Shown here: positions 18,027-28,952 of the stretch, piece by piece
Position numbering within the stretch: position 1 is the first letter of the stretch
Layout: each line of letters opens with the position of its first letter
Assembly (NCBI GenBank): GCA_023091735.1
Contig: JALKBU010000652.1
Location: 1-29,093, forward strand
Length of the DNA: 29,093 bases
DNA from: Trichomonas tenax
Lineage: Eukaryota > Parabasalia > Trichomonadida > Trichomonadidae
Reading direction: 5' to 3'
Notes under the pieces: model-generated
Told to the model about the DNA's origin: nothing
Database searches by the model: none
What the model saw: the letters and a program-made list of their open reading frames with translations, nothing else
Made by a program: the position numbers and the translations under genes

Positions 18027-21000
18027 TTATTCTTTTGGTATAAGAAGAGGAATTTCATCAATAATTCCGAATTGTTTGACGTAAACACCAACAATGGAAT
18101 TGATTTCTTCTATTGAAGGAAGGAAATTGATTTGATCTGAAGTAGTTTGTTCTATTTCGTTTTGTATATTTTCTTGATAAACTTCATTTTCATTTTCGAT
18201 ATTTTGATTTTCAGGAACGAGTTTGGATGCTGATGATACAGAACCATTCTCTTGAAGAGCAACTTCTAATGCTGATGATACTTTAGAAATGAACTCCGAA
18301 GATAGCTCAAGATGTGGTTTTTCTCCATCAGGAGACTTTTCATCCGCTAAATCAAAAGCATTATAAATCGCTTGAGACCATTTCGTGTAAGGATCGACTT
18401 CGATCTTTCTGCAGAAGTTTGCGACTTCTTCTGTTGCAGCCGTTTGCAATAAGCTTTGCACAAATGGGAATATCGGTGGGAAGCTGTCGATTGTTGCAAA
18501 TTTAACTTTATAGATTTCTCCTCTATCACCATAATTCGTGTGCAGTCGACTTTTAACATTATTTTGGATGATTATGAATTCTGTTTCATTTGAGTTGATT
18601 GCAATGGAATCCGCCGTTGGTTGGCTATTTAACAAAGCGCCAAGTTGCTCTGCATTTCCCGAAGAAAGAGCGGACTTCAAATACGGCATCTGATACATTT
18701 GTGTGCCGCAAGATTGATTGAGTGTTGCTTGACGCGTGAGAGGAAGCAATGCACGGAAAACATCCTTGGATGGACAATAAGCTAAAATAGCTGTTGCAAG
18801 ATCAAAAATAGAGTCCATAGATATCGCAGATGAAAGAGTGATGAAAGAAACCAAAACTTCAGCACAAACTTTGAAAAATTTATTGCCATATGTTTGTGAT
18901 AAAACTTGCATCAGCTCGTTCGAAAAAACGTGTGGCGGTCCAGCTTTTCCTCCCATTGCGCCATTAATGATCTTAGTAAGGTGCTGGTTTGCAATCAAAC
19001 CGAGTAAAATCTGAAGGCATTCGAAAAATTCTGAAATTGGACATAAGTGAGTGATGAGATCTGGAGAATCAACAGTGCACCAAAGAAGGGGTAAAAGAGG
19101 AATGATGTAAACTGAATAATCACCATTGTCAGACAAAATGTCGCAGGGAAGCTTGAAAACTTTGATTGCGAACTTGAGAACGATTGAAGCATCTTTGCAA
19201 GTTTTCATAACATTAATGAATATTGCGCCAATGTCTTTGATATCTTTCTTGATTGCTTTGCCTAAAACAAATAGACTTGGATCACCTGAATCTATCAATG
19301 TCATTATTAATGTCAAAACATCGCCAATAGTGTTTTGCATAACTGTTCCTGAAGCATTTAATAATGAAATCGCAGTAACAAATATTTCAGAAAGTCCCGA
19401 AATCTTTTTAGCAGCAATTAAAGACCTTGAAACTGAGTTTAATGCTTTAAGAGCTGAGCAAATATACATGCAAGCAGATGCTATTCCATTATCTAAATGT
19501 GATGCTGATAGAACGCAACGAGTAACGATGCAAATACTTTCTATAATAAGCGACAAAGCTCTTAAATCAACAGTTTCAAACAAAATTGAGAAAATGTTCA
19601 ATGCAGTTGAAGCGGTGATTAAATTTCCGCACGAAACTCCCCACAGTAAGAAAATATCTTGGATAGGAATCTCTTGTTCAGCAGGCATGTAAGTGAAGAC
19701 TGAAGTGAACATAGAAAGAATGTCTGTAAGCGAAACGTGATGATCTTGAAGAGCTCTTAGTGGAGACGGAGTTTTCTCGCATATGAAATGAAGAGAATTA
19801 AGATCACTCGACATAATATGCGAAAATAGTTCATAAAGATTAAGTAAACATTCAGGAATTCCGTTGTTGAAAGCACTTCTTAATGTATCAACAATGGTGA
19901 ACATCAATTGGAATGTCGACGTTTGCTCAATGTGTGTCAAACAAAATGCTAAAATAGTGTTGAAATGGAAAGTAAGAGGAATTATATCTTCTTGTGCTAA
20001 ATTAAGTAATAATGTGATTGCGAAGTCTGTAGAATCGATATAATGTTCAATAGCTCGAGTCACATCAATGTTTTGGTGTTTCTTTGGATCTTTATCAATA
20101 TCTTTCAAGAAAATAGTCATATCGTGAATTTCTTCGAACTTTCCAAGCTGAAGATGCTGGAAATACCAATTTCCGAATGCAAGCAATGGAACAACGTATC
20201 CACACGTCGTATCTGGATCAATGCGATATAGATATGTAATGACACTCTGCAAAAACATGCGGCTCTCCTGGTTTTGTGTTCCATAGTCAACAAGAGAAGT
20301 AACTAAGAATGAAAAATTGTGTGGCTGTGCAAGATTCCTCCAAAACACTAAATCACATGACATAAGAGGAACATTTGGATCACTGATTGGATAAAGGCAC
20401 TCAACCAATACATTAATAAACGTTGAAGGGCTGAATATAATGAAATGCTTCTGAGGATCTTTTGTAACGAGACGCTTTCTATAATCGAAGTCGATGTTCA
20501 ATATCCATGGACAGATAATTTGTATCAATTGATCGCGTTTGCACTCTTTTCTGTTAACAGAGATTCTCGGGAGTACTGAGAAAGCGAGTTGAAGGAGTTG
20601 CTCAGTTGCATAAGAAAATACTCTTGCAAACAAAGAAGACAATTCAACGGCATTTGCCATTCTCGTTGATGTAATGTTTGTTGGAATGTTTTCGATTTGA
20701 CGTGAAATTGCTGACATCAGTTCTTTGCCTATTGCGAGATCGCATTGATAACGTATCATGCAAAGGACTGAAGCAACTTGTCCAACCATTCTTATTGCCT
20801 GTTGCCTCACTTTGATGTCTGAATGCAAAAGGAAGAATAAACCAACGAGAAGAATTTTTCCGGTTTTAGAATAAATCAATTCGATGAACGCCTTTTCGCT
20901 GTCGTTCAAATCGCTCTTAACAGCGGTTGACATGTTCTTAATGAATGTATCGTGTGTATATATCATTGAGTCTTTCATTGATGGAGCAAGAAATTGGGCT

Positions 21001-24000
21001 GAAATTGCGCCCATAAATCTTGCAGCAGAATCTAATGTTGAAGACATCGCTATATCGCAGTAATTATCAAGGAAGATCTCATAGTGATGCGTAAGAAGAT
21101 GCTTGATAAATGATGGCCGTGCACTTGCAATTATTGTAATTTTGTTCTGGAAAATTAAGTTCATTACATCAGAGTCTTTGAACATTGGTGTTAAACTGAC
21201 TAAATAACTCAAAGCGATTCTACTGATATGGCCAAAGATGTTGAGTGTGCTAACATCTAACTTAGTTGTTTTAAGAGCTTCTGCAACGTCAGGAGATATA
21301 TCGTGACTCAATCCCAAAAGTCCCCAACGCATGAATAAATCGAAAAGTTTGTTCTTCTCAGTGATTGGAGAAATCAATTTCGAGTTCGAAACTGTTGATA
21401 TTGCACATCTAGGAATTGGTCCGTGTGGCGCAAAAAGTGTCGATTGATGCAAATATTTGAAATATTGGCCACGAAAAACGAGGAAGTTTGCTAAATGTTC
21501 AATGCATTGGAATAACTGAACATAATGGGCCGAACCTTCTAAATTCCAGAGAATTTCTAATTGTTGATCAAATAATTTGAAGATATTTGTAACAGTTCCT
21601 GAATTCATTAGTTTTCCGATGTACTCGGAGAAATGCGCTGAAACAGCAAAGTTTCTCAAAACAATCGAAAACAAAACAAGAACGAAATCTTTTCTGCTGG
21701 ATTTCAAGTCATCATTCCTCAAAGCTTTGAAGAAGAGATCGAATATGTTTGGGAGCATAACAATGTGTGCAGTGATGCATAAAAAGAAAATTGCTGGAAG
21801 AGCTTTTGCTTTCATTGTCATTGCAGCTGTCATCAATGTGTTGAAATAAACTTCAATTAAATTGATTTGCTCGGTCCACTTCTTTCTTTGAAACATATCT
21901 GATATCGATGGCATTGTGTCAGCGGTTGATAAAAGGAAACCAAATAGGTTCGAGAAATAGTGTAATTCAGTGGCATTTTCGTTATTCAAATAATCCAATG
22001 CATCATTAAATGTGTTGATAAATTCGAAAGAACTCAACAACGCTCTCCTGATAAACAGAATGCTTGGAGTCATATTGTGATAAATCATCTGTGTTGCAAT
22101 TTCCTTTAGAGAGAATTTCCACAGGATTAAATAAGGAGAAAGAGCAGCAGAACGCAAAGGAATTGATGGAATTCTATGAATAGGACAGTTTTCTGCGTTG
22201 ATTGAAGAAAAGCTGGAAATGACCGTAATCATGATTTGCTGCTCTATTTGTGCATAGTTTTCTTGAAGGAAAGCGAATAAACAGCTTTCATTCTTATTTC
22301 CTGCTTCAATAATGAAGTTCAATAACATCTCTGATGAATCAATAATTTCAAGACCGATTTGTCGAGTTTCGGGGAATGGAGAACAAAGTGCAATCCATGA
22401 AACTAAATCGCACATGTAAAGAACTGATGATGCTGAAGCTTTGAAAAGATTTCCTGATGATTGAACGCAATGCAGGAAAGTTAAAATAAGCTGATGCATT
22501 CCAATACATGATTTTCCGCTAATTAATGTTATCGCTTGTGAAAGTGCTGTTATAAATGACTCTGCTGAGGATGGTAATGCGAAAAATAGCAGTTCAAAAG
22601 TTATTGAAGCAATTGATGAAATTTCCGGAACGTCGGAAAGAATCAAATCAATAATATGATCAATGTATTCATCGATAGTATTCGAATAATAGCAAACAAT
22701 GGGGAGGAATTTAAGATATAAAACTTCAGATCGTGTATATGATGTTTGACTAAGTGTTTCAATCATAGGTAAATGAAAACGTGAGTTAAAGCTACCAAAG
22801 TATTCGATTGGTGTTTCGAAAACATTTGACCATTGCACAAGTGCATCTTTTGTCGATGCCTCCGATGCTGTGAGTCCTTCAACACGACCTCGTGGTGGAT
22901 GACGAACAGCAACAAAGTCTTTTTGTGATAATAAATACACCAAAACGTTTGAAGGAATTGTGAGATGATTGAAATCTGCAACTGAAACTTTAACATCAAT
23001 TGATGAAAGAATCTCTGAAGCTGAGACAAAATCAAAAGAATTTGATGCAAAAGTTCTCGGTCGATCACTAAACCATTGAACAGATAATGATTTAATACGC
23101 TCGATTAATACATTAATGTAAACTTTTGATGATTTGTTCATAGATCTCGGAGATGTAGATGATAGTTTGAAAAAGCCGTTGAGAGGATTTAACATCCTTC
23201 CAATTGTTCTCAAAGCAATATTAATATTAGGCGATGTTGGATTTAACAAAGTCGGAATCCATTCATTTGTTGATTTATGAATATCCATTGCAGCAAGAAT
23301 TTCCAATAATTCCGATGCATTTGCTTCATGAGAACTCATGTCTTGGGTGAATACATTCTGGAATATTGTTCCTATCAAGTCAAATACCCTTGAATCTAAA
23401 TTTAATTTGCAAAAGGATGAAGGTCTTAAAAACGCAATAATATATTCAAGAGCAACATCTGCTTTGTGTGATTTCACTAATCGATTGAGAACTTTTTGTT
23501 GATAAAACTCTTGATACTGCTTATTCTGCATATCAGGGAAGCGAAGATAGTGACAAACTCCATAAAGACGCTCTGCATTCGCCCATGAAACATTTGCTAA
23601 AATGTGCCTTTCAGCAAATTTAGTATAATACTGAATTTCCTTGTCTTTGATGTCTGAGTGCTGTGAGAGAACATCGTATAAGAATATACACGTTGCATTT
23701 ACAAACTCATCATTGCCTTTTAGCTCTTTAATGAGCTCACGAAGTTGATCAATCGAAGGTTTAATTAATTGATATTCATTTGGCTGATAGCAAATTCCAA
23801 TTGCAGAATGAAGAAAGTTTATTGTTACATTAAGGTTTGTTGTTGATTGAGGAAAGATTTGATTAAAATATTTTGCAAAACGAGAAAAATTTGAATGACA
23901 AATCGCTGTGATTATTGGTTTGTGAAGTTCATTTATCAGTCTCATGATTTTGAAGGCAAACGTTCCAGGATTTGGTGCTAATGGACGATATAAGATTCGA

Positions 24001-24512
24001 TTTAGAATCGATTCGTAAATTTTATCGTTAATTTTAGCGCAATCTTCAATAATTGCCTGTAAAAGAATGGAATATGTTGCTTCAGAAATGAAATTCACTG
24101 TGTTTGTAAGTTCATTTTCGGTGTCTGAGTAAGGGAAAAACGAAAATATTGTTTCTGATTGTGCTTCGACTATTTTTGGATTACCGATGATTGCTGGGAA
24201 GAATTTCGTTATCTTTGATATCGCTTTGTTCATACTAGGCTTCGAAATTGATGCGAATGTTGTAACTCCAGCATTAATAATTGTATTTAGAGCAGGAAAC
24301 TGCTTTAGATCCCCAATGATTAATGCTTGAAGTGCATTTATGTCCTTTTTATTGAGATTTGTTTCAGATTGAGTGAGAATTTTAATTAATGATGAGAAAT
24401 ATTTCGAAATTTCCAATGAAAAATGCGATAAAAACGAGTCTATTACATCCCCATCGTCTGCTGTCTTGAAAAATAGCTGTGGAATCTTAGGAGAAGCATT
24501 AATAGAACTCAT
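18027..24512 (-). CDS. giant HEAT-repeat protein, Furry/Mor2/PAG1-like
   Basis: 2161 residues from ATG 24512 (MSSINASPKI). The frame opens at a TTG 26 codons earlier, but the added part reads through the promoter palindromes and is rejected. The protein is almost wholly hydrophobic helix pairs of HEAT/ARM type, with an acidic Glu/Asn/Gln-rich segment near the C-terminus (about 2090-2140). The segment near residue 1330, QIICPWILNIDFDYRKRL, resembles the conserved Furry block L-h-PWhxNI. About 60 residues on, an LVFWRNLAQPHNFSFLV stretch before VITYLYRIDP resembles the Furry LWxxL...N..hI..hL and VTYLxRxxP run. Furry-family scaffolds act with NDR/LATS kinases in cell shape and polarity, and the size (2000-3000) fits. 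No catalytic motif is seen. It is convergent with the Hsp70 gene, with 90 bases between stops. Another large HEAT scaffold cannot be excluded. Confidence 0.6.
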   Translation of the reverse strand: MSSINASPKIPQLFFKTADDGDVIDSFLSHFSLEISKYFSSLIKILTQSETNLNKKDINALQALIIGDLKQFPALNTIINAGVTTFASISKPSMNKAISKITKFFPAIIGNPKIVEAQSETIFSFFPYSDTENELTNTVNFISEATYSILLQAIIEDCAKINDKIYESILNRILYRPLAPNPGTFAFKIMRLINELHKPIITAICHSNFSRFAKYFNQIFPQSTTNLNVTINFLHSAIGICYQPNEYQLIKPSIDQLRELIKELKGNDEFVNATCIFLYDVLSQHSDIKDKEIQYYTKFAERHILANVSWANAERLYGVCHYLRFPDMQNKQYQEFYQQKVLNRLVKSHKADVALEYIIAFLRPSSFCKLNLDSRVFDLIGTIFQNVFTQDMSSHEANASELLEILAAMDIHKSTNEWIPTLLNPTSPNINIALRTIGRMLNPLNGFFKLSSTSPRSMNKSSKVYINVLIERIKSLSVQWFSDRPRTFASNSFDFVSASEILSSIDVKVSVADFNHLTIPSNVLVYLLSQKDFVAVRHPPRGRVEGLTASEASTKDALVQWSNVFETPIEYFGSFNSRFHLPMIETLSQTSYTRSEVLYLKFLPIVCYYSNTIDEYIDHIIDLILSDVPEISSIASITFELLFFALPSSAESFITALSQAITLISGKSCIGMHQLILTFLHCVQSSGNLFKASASSVLYMCDLVSWIALCSPFPETRQIGLEIIDSSEMLLNFIIEAGNKNESCLFAFLQENYAQIEQQIMITVISSFSSINAENCPIHRIPSIPLRSAALSPYLILWKFSLKEIATQMIYHNMTPSILFIRRALLSSFEFINTFNDALDYLNNENATELHYFSNLFGFLLSTADTMPSISDMFQRKKWTEQINLIEVYFNTLMTAAMTMKAKALPAIFFLCITAHIVMLPNIFDLFFKALRNDDLKSSRKDFVLVLFSIVLRNFAVSAHFSEYIGKLMNSGTVTNIFKLFDQQLEILWNLEGSAHYVQLFQCIEHLANFLVFRGQYFKYLHQSTLFAPHGPIPRCAISTVSNSKLISPITEKNKLFDLFMRWGLLGLSHDISPDVAEALKTTKLDVSTLNIFGHISRIALSYLVSLTPMFKDSDVMNLIFQNKITIIASARPSFIKHLLTHHYEIFLDNYCDIAMSSTLDSAARFMGAISAQFLAPSMKDSMIYTHDTFIKNMSTAVKSDLNDSEKAFIELIYSKTGKILLVGLFFLLHSDIKVRQQAIRMVGQVASVLCMIRYQCDLAIGKELMSAISRQIENIPTNITSTRMANAVELSSLFARVFSYATEQLLQLAFSVLPRISVNRKECKRDQLIQIICPWILNIDFDYRKRLVTKDPQKHFIIFSPSTFINVLVECLYPISDPNVPLMSCDLVFWRNLAQPHNFSFLVTSLVDYGTQNQESRMFLQSVITYLYRIDPDTTCGYVVPLLAFGNWYFQHLQLGKFEEIHDMTIFLKDIDKDPKKHQNIDVTRAIEHYIDSTDFAITLLLNLAQEDIIPLTFHFNTILAFCLTHIEQTSTFQLMFTIVDTLRSAFNNGIPECLLNLYELFSHIMSSDLNSLHFICEKTPSPLRALQDHHVSLTDILSMFTSVFTYMPAEQEIPIQDIFLLWGVSCGNLITASTALNIFSILFETVDLRALSLIIESICIVTRCVLSASHLDNGIASACMYICSALKALNSVSRSLIAAKKISGLSEIFVTAISLLNASGTVMQNTIGDVLTLIMTLIDSGDPSLFVLGKAIKKDIKDIGAIFINVMKTCKDASIVLKFAIKVFKLPCDILSDNGDYSVYIIPLLPLLWCTVDSPDLITHLCPISEFFECLQILLGLIANQHLTKIINGAMGGKAGPPHVFSNELMQVLSQTYGNKFFKVCAEVLVSFITLSSAISMDSIFDLATAILAYCPSKDVFRALLPLTRQATLNQSCGTQMYQMPYLKSALSSGNAEQLGALLNSQPTADSIAINSNETEFIIIQNNVKSRLHTNYGDRGEIYKVKFATIDSFPPIFPFVQSLLQTAATEEVANFCRKIEVDPYTKWSQAIYNAFDLADEKSPDGEKPHLELSSEFISKVSSALEVALQENGSVSSASKLVPENQNIENENEVYQENIQNEIEQTTSDQINFLPSIEEINSIVGVYVKQFGIIDEIPLLIPKE

Positions 24513-24553
24513 TTGACAAAGATTAGAATATTTGTTATGTAAATTATAATAAT

Positions 24554-24689
24554 TGTCGTGTAAAAAATTTACGTGACAAATTAACTTCAAATTAAATATT
24601 TGTCGTGTAATTTTTTACATGACATTTATATATCAAAAGTGGTGGTGCTCCTTTATATTCATTTCTGTCGTGTAATATTTTACATGTCA
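24554..24689. repeat. three near-palindromes TGTCGTGTAA-N4/5-TTACRTGWCA
   Basis: Copies lie at 24554-24578, 24601-24624 and 24666-24689. Each begins TGTCGTGTAA and, after 4-5 A/T bases, ends TTACGTGACA, TTACATGACA or TTACATGTCA, so each is a dyad with one to three mismatched pairs. They sit in the upstream region of the Furry-like gene, the nearest copy about 40 bases before its ATG, and downstream of the BEACH remnant's stop. The left half-site is identical in all three copies. This looks like a cluster of binding sites for a dimeric regulator, or a small hairpin repeat. Confidence 0.8.
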
Positions 24690-24848
24690 TAATAATTGCA
24701 TTGGTTCAAATATTGAATGAAAACTAATGCTCTATAAGGGAACAACTTTCAGTCGTTCAGCTATAGCAAAATGTAGTCAATGTAAATAGTATATTAAGAA
24801 AAAACATGACATATTTAAAAACTCTCGCAAATATAAAAATAGCAAAAA

Positions 24849-26021
24849 TTACTGTTTCCTGCATAGCTTGTTTCCATTGAATTCAATAGTTGTAATTGGC
24901 GAGCTTGTGATAAACTGAGCTGCCACTACACACATTGTGTGTTGTTCTTGGAAACACTGAACAATAACAATCAATCCGTCCTGAAGTCCAACACCAATGT
25001 ATCTTGATTCGCATGAGTATCCACCGAATGTTATTATTGAGCAAATTATAGCAGGTAATTGAATCCTTCTTATGAAAGAAGCATTGTAAGTGTAAAAAAG
25101 AAGATGACTCTCTGATCCAATAACAATCTGGCCGAGCTTATCATCAAATATTGCACAATTTGCTGAGATGTCTATGATGTTCAATATCGTAGATCTTGGC
25201 AATGAATTAATGATGACAGAGTCTGTTGTTGCCGTTAAGCATATCATTTGCTTTGCAGAAATGACCGTGAACTTTGGATGACTGCATATGAGTCTTCCAA
25301 TGTGATTGAACGCGCATGGTTTTCCGTTCTGGTTATATTTGATTGAATAAGTGATGATTCTTTCAATATTTGTTGTAACTGCAAAGTACATGAAATTGGG
25401 ACTAACAGTCAAACTTCTGAACGTTAATCCGTACTTGAAAAGCTTTGAAAAGATAACACCATCAGTTGCTGAAATCAGTTTAAGAGAATTTGAAGCTTTG
25501 TTATACTCAATCGAGAATTCTACACGTGAATCAGCGGCAACATCAGGAGAAATATCTGGCTCTGGCTTTGGATGTTGTGGATCGATTTTAATTAATTCAT
25601 TAAATATCTTAAATGGAACACTTCCACAATTCATCATCCATGTGTGTCTCTTTGTTGTCATTGGATTTTCCTGTGGCTGCAATGGAAGAATTGGTTGAGC
25701 AATAACTGGATACGAAAGAGGATGGAAAACATTGATGGCATCAATAGCTTCTTGACCTGTTTGTCTCTTTCCGAAAACTAAATCAATCCAGCGTACTAAT
25801 GCTTCTCGTGTTGATGGGCTTTCAAGAAGCACTATTGATTTTTCGATATAGTCAACAGGCAATGTTGCCCACTTTGGAAGCTCGAGATCCATGTTATCGA
25901 AGTTGTTTTTGTTCATCAATATTTCAGGAAGGAAGAATAAATCTGGAATAATCTCGTTTGAAGTTTTCTGTTTTATAGAAAGCAATGAAGGAATCGATCT
26001 GAACACTTTATCTCCTCTGTC
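24849..26021 (-). pseudogene. BEACH-WD40 protein, 5'-truncated remnant
   Basis: About 390 codons are open from just after a stop (TGA, 26022-26024) to TAA at 24849. There is no ATG before the homologous part. The first codons, DRGDKVFRSIPSLL, match the BEACH DRxFxSI region. Then EIIPDLFFLPEILMNKNNFD matches the ELIPEFFYLPEFLxNxNNFD core, PKWATLPVDYI follows, and WIDLVFGKRQTGQEAIDA matches the WIDLIFGxKQxGxxA hallmark, closing with NVFHPLSYP. Residues from about 190 on are hydrophobic strand-rich WD40-like repeats. The N-terminal bulk of a BEACH protein (usually thousands of residues) and the first part of the BEACH domain are missing. The break lies within about 100 bases of the Maverick polymerase remnant, so a rearrangement removed the 5' end. 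BEACH proteins serve vesicle trafficking and lysosome-related functions. Confidence 0.85.
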
Positions 26022-26074
26022 TCAGCCATCATTAAGTTACCAAAGAGATCTGCAAAATGGCAATAAACGACCAT

Positions 26075-28158
26075 TCAACATACTGATAAGGATTGAGTTG
26101 GAGAGGTTTTCTGCATGATGATACTTTTGGGATTTGAAGGTAATTTATCGAAATCGTTATGAAATTGTCCAATATCTGTACCAATAAGTTCTTTGTGATG
26201 TAATTTCTTAAATTCTTCAGCCAATGTATTAATTAAATTATCTTGGATATGAATACTATCTTGATAATAAATAGGTATGTTAAGATCTTCAGCTAAACAC
26301 ATTACTTCATTCATTATACGTTTAGACATCGATAAAACACTTACGCCAAATACTGAATTATTAAATTGCATATCTAATACTTTATTTAATTTAAATCAAT
26401 TAATATCGGAATTCTCTATTTTATATGTATCTTCAACTTGATGCCAATGTGAATATAAGTAATAATCTGCTTTGGAATTATATACATAGGCATTCCTTGT
26501 TTTAATGGATTTCTGAATAGATTTACCGTAGCTAGTATTCATAATAAGTTTCAGAACTTCTTGTGTGGGATTTTTTTCTTTTTTTTATATTGTCTACGTA
26601 AATAATAAACCTTACGAATAATATTACGAATTCTATGTGTTCTATTACCTAACCAATAAATTCCACCAATTATTTTATATGAGATTTCTTGATATTTGAC
26701 CAAATCTTGTAATGTAATTAGATCCACACGCATATTACAACATTCGCTAACATTATGATTCCCTATGGTCATGGTCACACCGTGCCCATTCAATCCCATT
26801 TTATCTTTTGAGCCAATGGAATTGGACTGCGTTACACACTTCACTATTAATGGGAAATGTCTGGATTTATTTACTGAACAAATTTCGATATCAACTACAA
26901 AATAACTGATGTAATTATTATCTGTAGGAATTGTCTGATTTTCTTCAAAACAATGTTTAAGTAAATAATGTGGTGAATTCATATCATAAATTTTATCATC
27001 GATATATTCACTGGGAATTATTTGTGGTTAACTTTCAATTTCAAATAATCTGGCCATAGCTGATGGATATAAAATACACGCATCAAAATCGTTAAGTTTA
27101 TCTTTGATTTTATATCTGAAATTATCTCTGGTCATACATATACCGCCATAAATAACACCCATTATATAATCTTTAATATTTCCAGAAATCTCATACAAAT
27201 TACCATTTGGATAAAATACTTCACGATTTAAGAATTTATTTGCTAATGATGGCGCAGTTGTTATATTAAATATATCGATATTAATTAATTCAGATAAACA
27301 TACCTGATGAAATGCGTTAAAACCTATACGTAAAACATTTACATCTTGTGTACAGTAAAATTCACAATATTTATTCATGTCGAATGTATTATCTGATAAT
27401 CTACAGCCATTATTTTTTCGATATTTTCATCAGTAATTACATAAGATAACACATATATTAAGCAATTATATCGTAATTCTTTACAAATTGTTCCTTTGGG
27501 ATTTGTTAATGATGTAAATATCTGATAATGTTTTAGGGTATCTGCTAATAATGAATATTTCTCGGATAACCTATATGGCCAAAAATTGCTTTCATTCATA
27601 TTTTTCATATTTGTTGGTTTAGATATTTTTTCATGTTTTGTGAAAGAAATCTTGTCAAAAAATTCCAAATATATTTCAGTACCATCATCTGAAGCATTAG
27701 TTGGTAATTCTTCTAATTTATATACATAATTACCATTTAATAAAATTTCAAATCTTTACTTAAATGATGCGTTATCTATTGGTTGTGATTTTTCTAATCC
27801 ATTAACCTTATAATGAATTAAAATATGTGTATCTAAAAACTGCGATGAAATATGTTTATGATAAAATTCTTTAAGTTTTTCGCCAACTAATGGTAAATCT
27901 TCAATTTCGAATTGTGATAAATCCAAATGGATTATTATCAAGATTTTCAAATATTTTATTAACTTTAGATTTTCTTTCGATATTTTGTGGAACAATTTTC
28001 TGGAGATTTTCATTAGAAATTTTCTCTAACTGATCCAAATAATTAGCATCATTAGAAATATCTGGTGGATTCATATCGTTTAGATATTCCTGTGTGAATT
28101 TTTCATTAATATCTTTATCATATTGTTCATAATAATTTCCACCAATTTTATTTAACAT
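26075..28158 (-). pseudogene. Maverick DNA polymerase B, multiply broken
   Basis: The reading frame passes through at least five segments. 28158-27901 and 28013-27756 carry the N-terminus, joined by a shift. 27668-27375 and 27378-27028 carry the exonuclease-side region, with YCEFYCTQDVNVL (the exo III YxxxD pattern), then motif A as DFDACILYPSAM (about 27055-27090). 26982-26551 continues to an A-run (26571-26586), where a slip changes frame, after which motif B MNTSYGK reads at 26522-26542. An in-frame TGA lies near 26398. 26371-26075 holds motif C as YYQDSIHI (26246-26269), where the family has Y-x-DTDS. The Thr-Asp pair is missing, and with it one catalytic aspartate. The sequence ends after the SIIMQKTSPTQ stretch, short of the thumb. 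In the intact element this enzyme replicates the transposon by protein priming. Confidence 0.85.
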
Positions 28159-28248
28159 TCTTTGTTTTTAAGTAATGAATTTTAGACTTTATCCTATTTA
28201 ATATCGTAACTTTTGAATCCATTTATATAAAAAATAAAAAAAAATATT

Positions 28249-28950
28249 TCAAAATTTATAAAAATAGTAATGAGTTATATAATAAATCGGAACTTCAATA
28301 ACCTTTGCTCCAACCTTAACCAATCCATTACCGTTTATATATCTGATAAATTCTCCCACCGTATCAAATCGATGTCTTCCTTTTGTCATTGATTTATCAG
28401 TTTTGCCATAATCAAGATGTAACATAACCTTATCACCTTCTTTAAAGTTCATCAATCCATGTTTCATTTACTCAGTTTTGATTTCATTTAATTTTTCGGT
28501 CTGTTTTCGTATATATTCCCATTCTTTGGAAATGTTAGTGTGCATTTCTATAGGCTTCATGTTTATCATTCTATGCCACGTGTTATTGTAATAATAAACT
28601 AATTGTTGAATGATGGAGTCTCGGCTACCATCCCTGTTAATTTGTCCGTTAACCCCTAATGCATCCCTTAATGTTCTCATTACCGCATCAACTATTTTAT
28701 TATGAAATGTATAAAGTGATGATGAAAAGTAAAAGTTAATGTTTGGGAAATATTTACTCATTGCTGATTTGAAACCTCTATCACCATCACCTCTGATATT
28801 ATTAACTGGGTGATTAAATCCGATTTGTTCCTTATCAATTTTGCTTATTTACTCCAGCAAATCCTTAAATTTTGAAAAGTGACTTATTTTAAAATAAATT
28901 GACCCGGTGCACTTTTCATTTTTGCCCCTAAATCGCTGTTTAGTTAGTAA
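28249..28950 (-). pseudogene. Maverick integrase, N-terminally truncated with in-frame stops
   Basis: One frame runs from 28950 to 28249. It opens in mid-domain (NEKCTGSIYFKI, a core strand), meets TAA at 28849-28851, continues through GDGDRGFKSAMSKYF (with the second acidic region) and HNKIVDAVMRTLRDALG (the third acidic region in Maverick style), then the YYNNTWHRMINMKPIEM block. A second TAA at 28468-28470 is followed at once by MKHGLMNFKEGDKVMLHLDY, the small C-terminal DNA-binding fold, which ends EVPIYYITHYY. A full Maverick integrase would extend at least 100 residues further upstream, including the zinc-binding N-terminus and the first catalytic aspartate. The gene is dead. It is assigned to Mavericks rather than to a retroelement because of the HNK-x-D-x-V-x-RTLRDA motif and the neighbouring polymerase B. 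Confidence 0.85.
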
Positions 28951-28952
28951 TT

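Larger units (their letters stand above)
26075..28952 (-). mobile_element. truncated, dead Maverick/Polinton DNA transposon
   Basis: This holds two hallmark genes of Mavericks in the same orientation: a retroviral-like integrase with a C-terminal basic fold (28249-28950), then a family-B DNA polymerase (26075-28158). Intact Mavericks are about 15-20 kb with long terminal inverted repeats and also encode an ATPase, protease and capsid proteins. None of these is present here. Both ends are broken: the polymerase stops abruptly against the BEACH remnant near 26075-26110, and the integrase begins in mid-domain at a perfect palindrome (28953). Stops and frameshifts throughout show it cannot move by itself. 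Such remnants make up a large part of trichomonad genomes. Confidence 0.88.

Noticed and set aside
24513..24590. Upstream extension of the Furry-like frame to a TTG
   Set aside because: It starts at a non-ATG codon and translates the promoter palindrome; the ATG at 24512 is the credible start.
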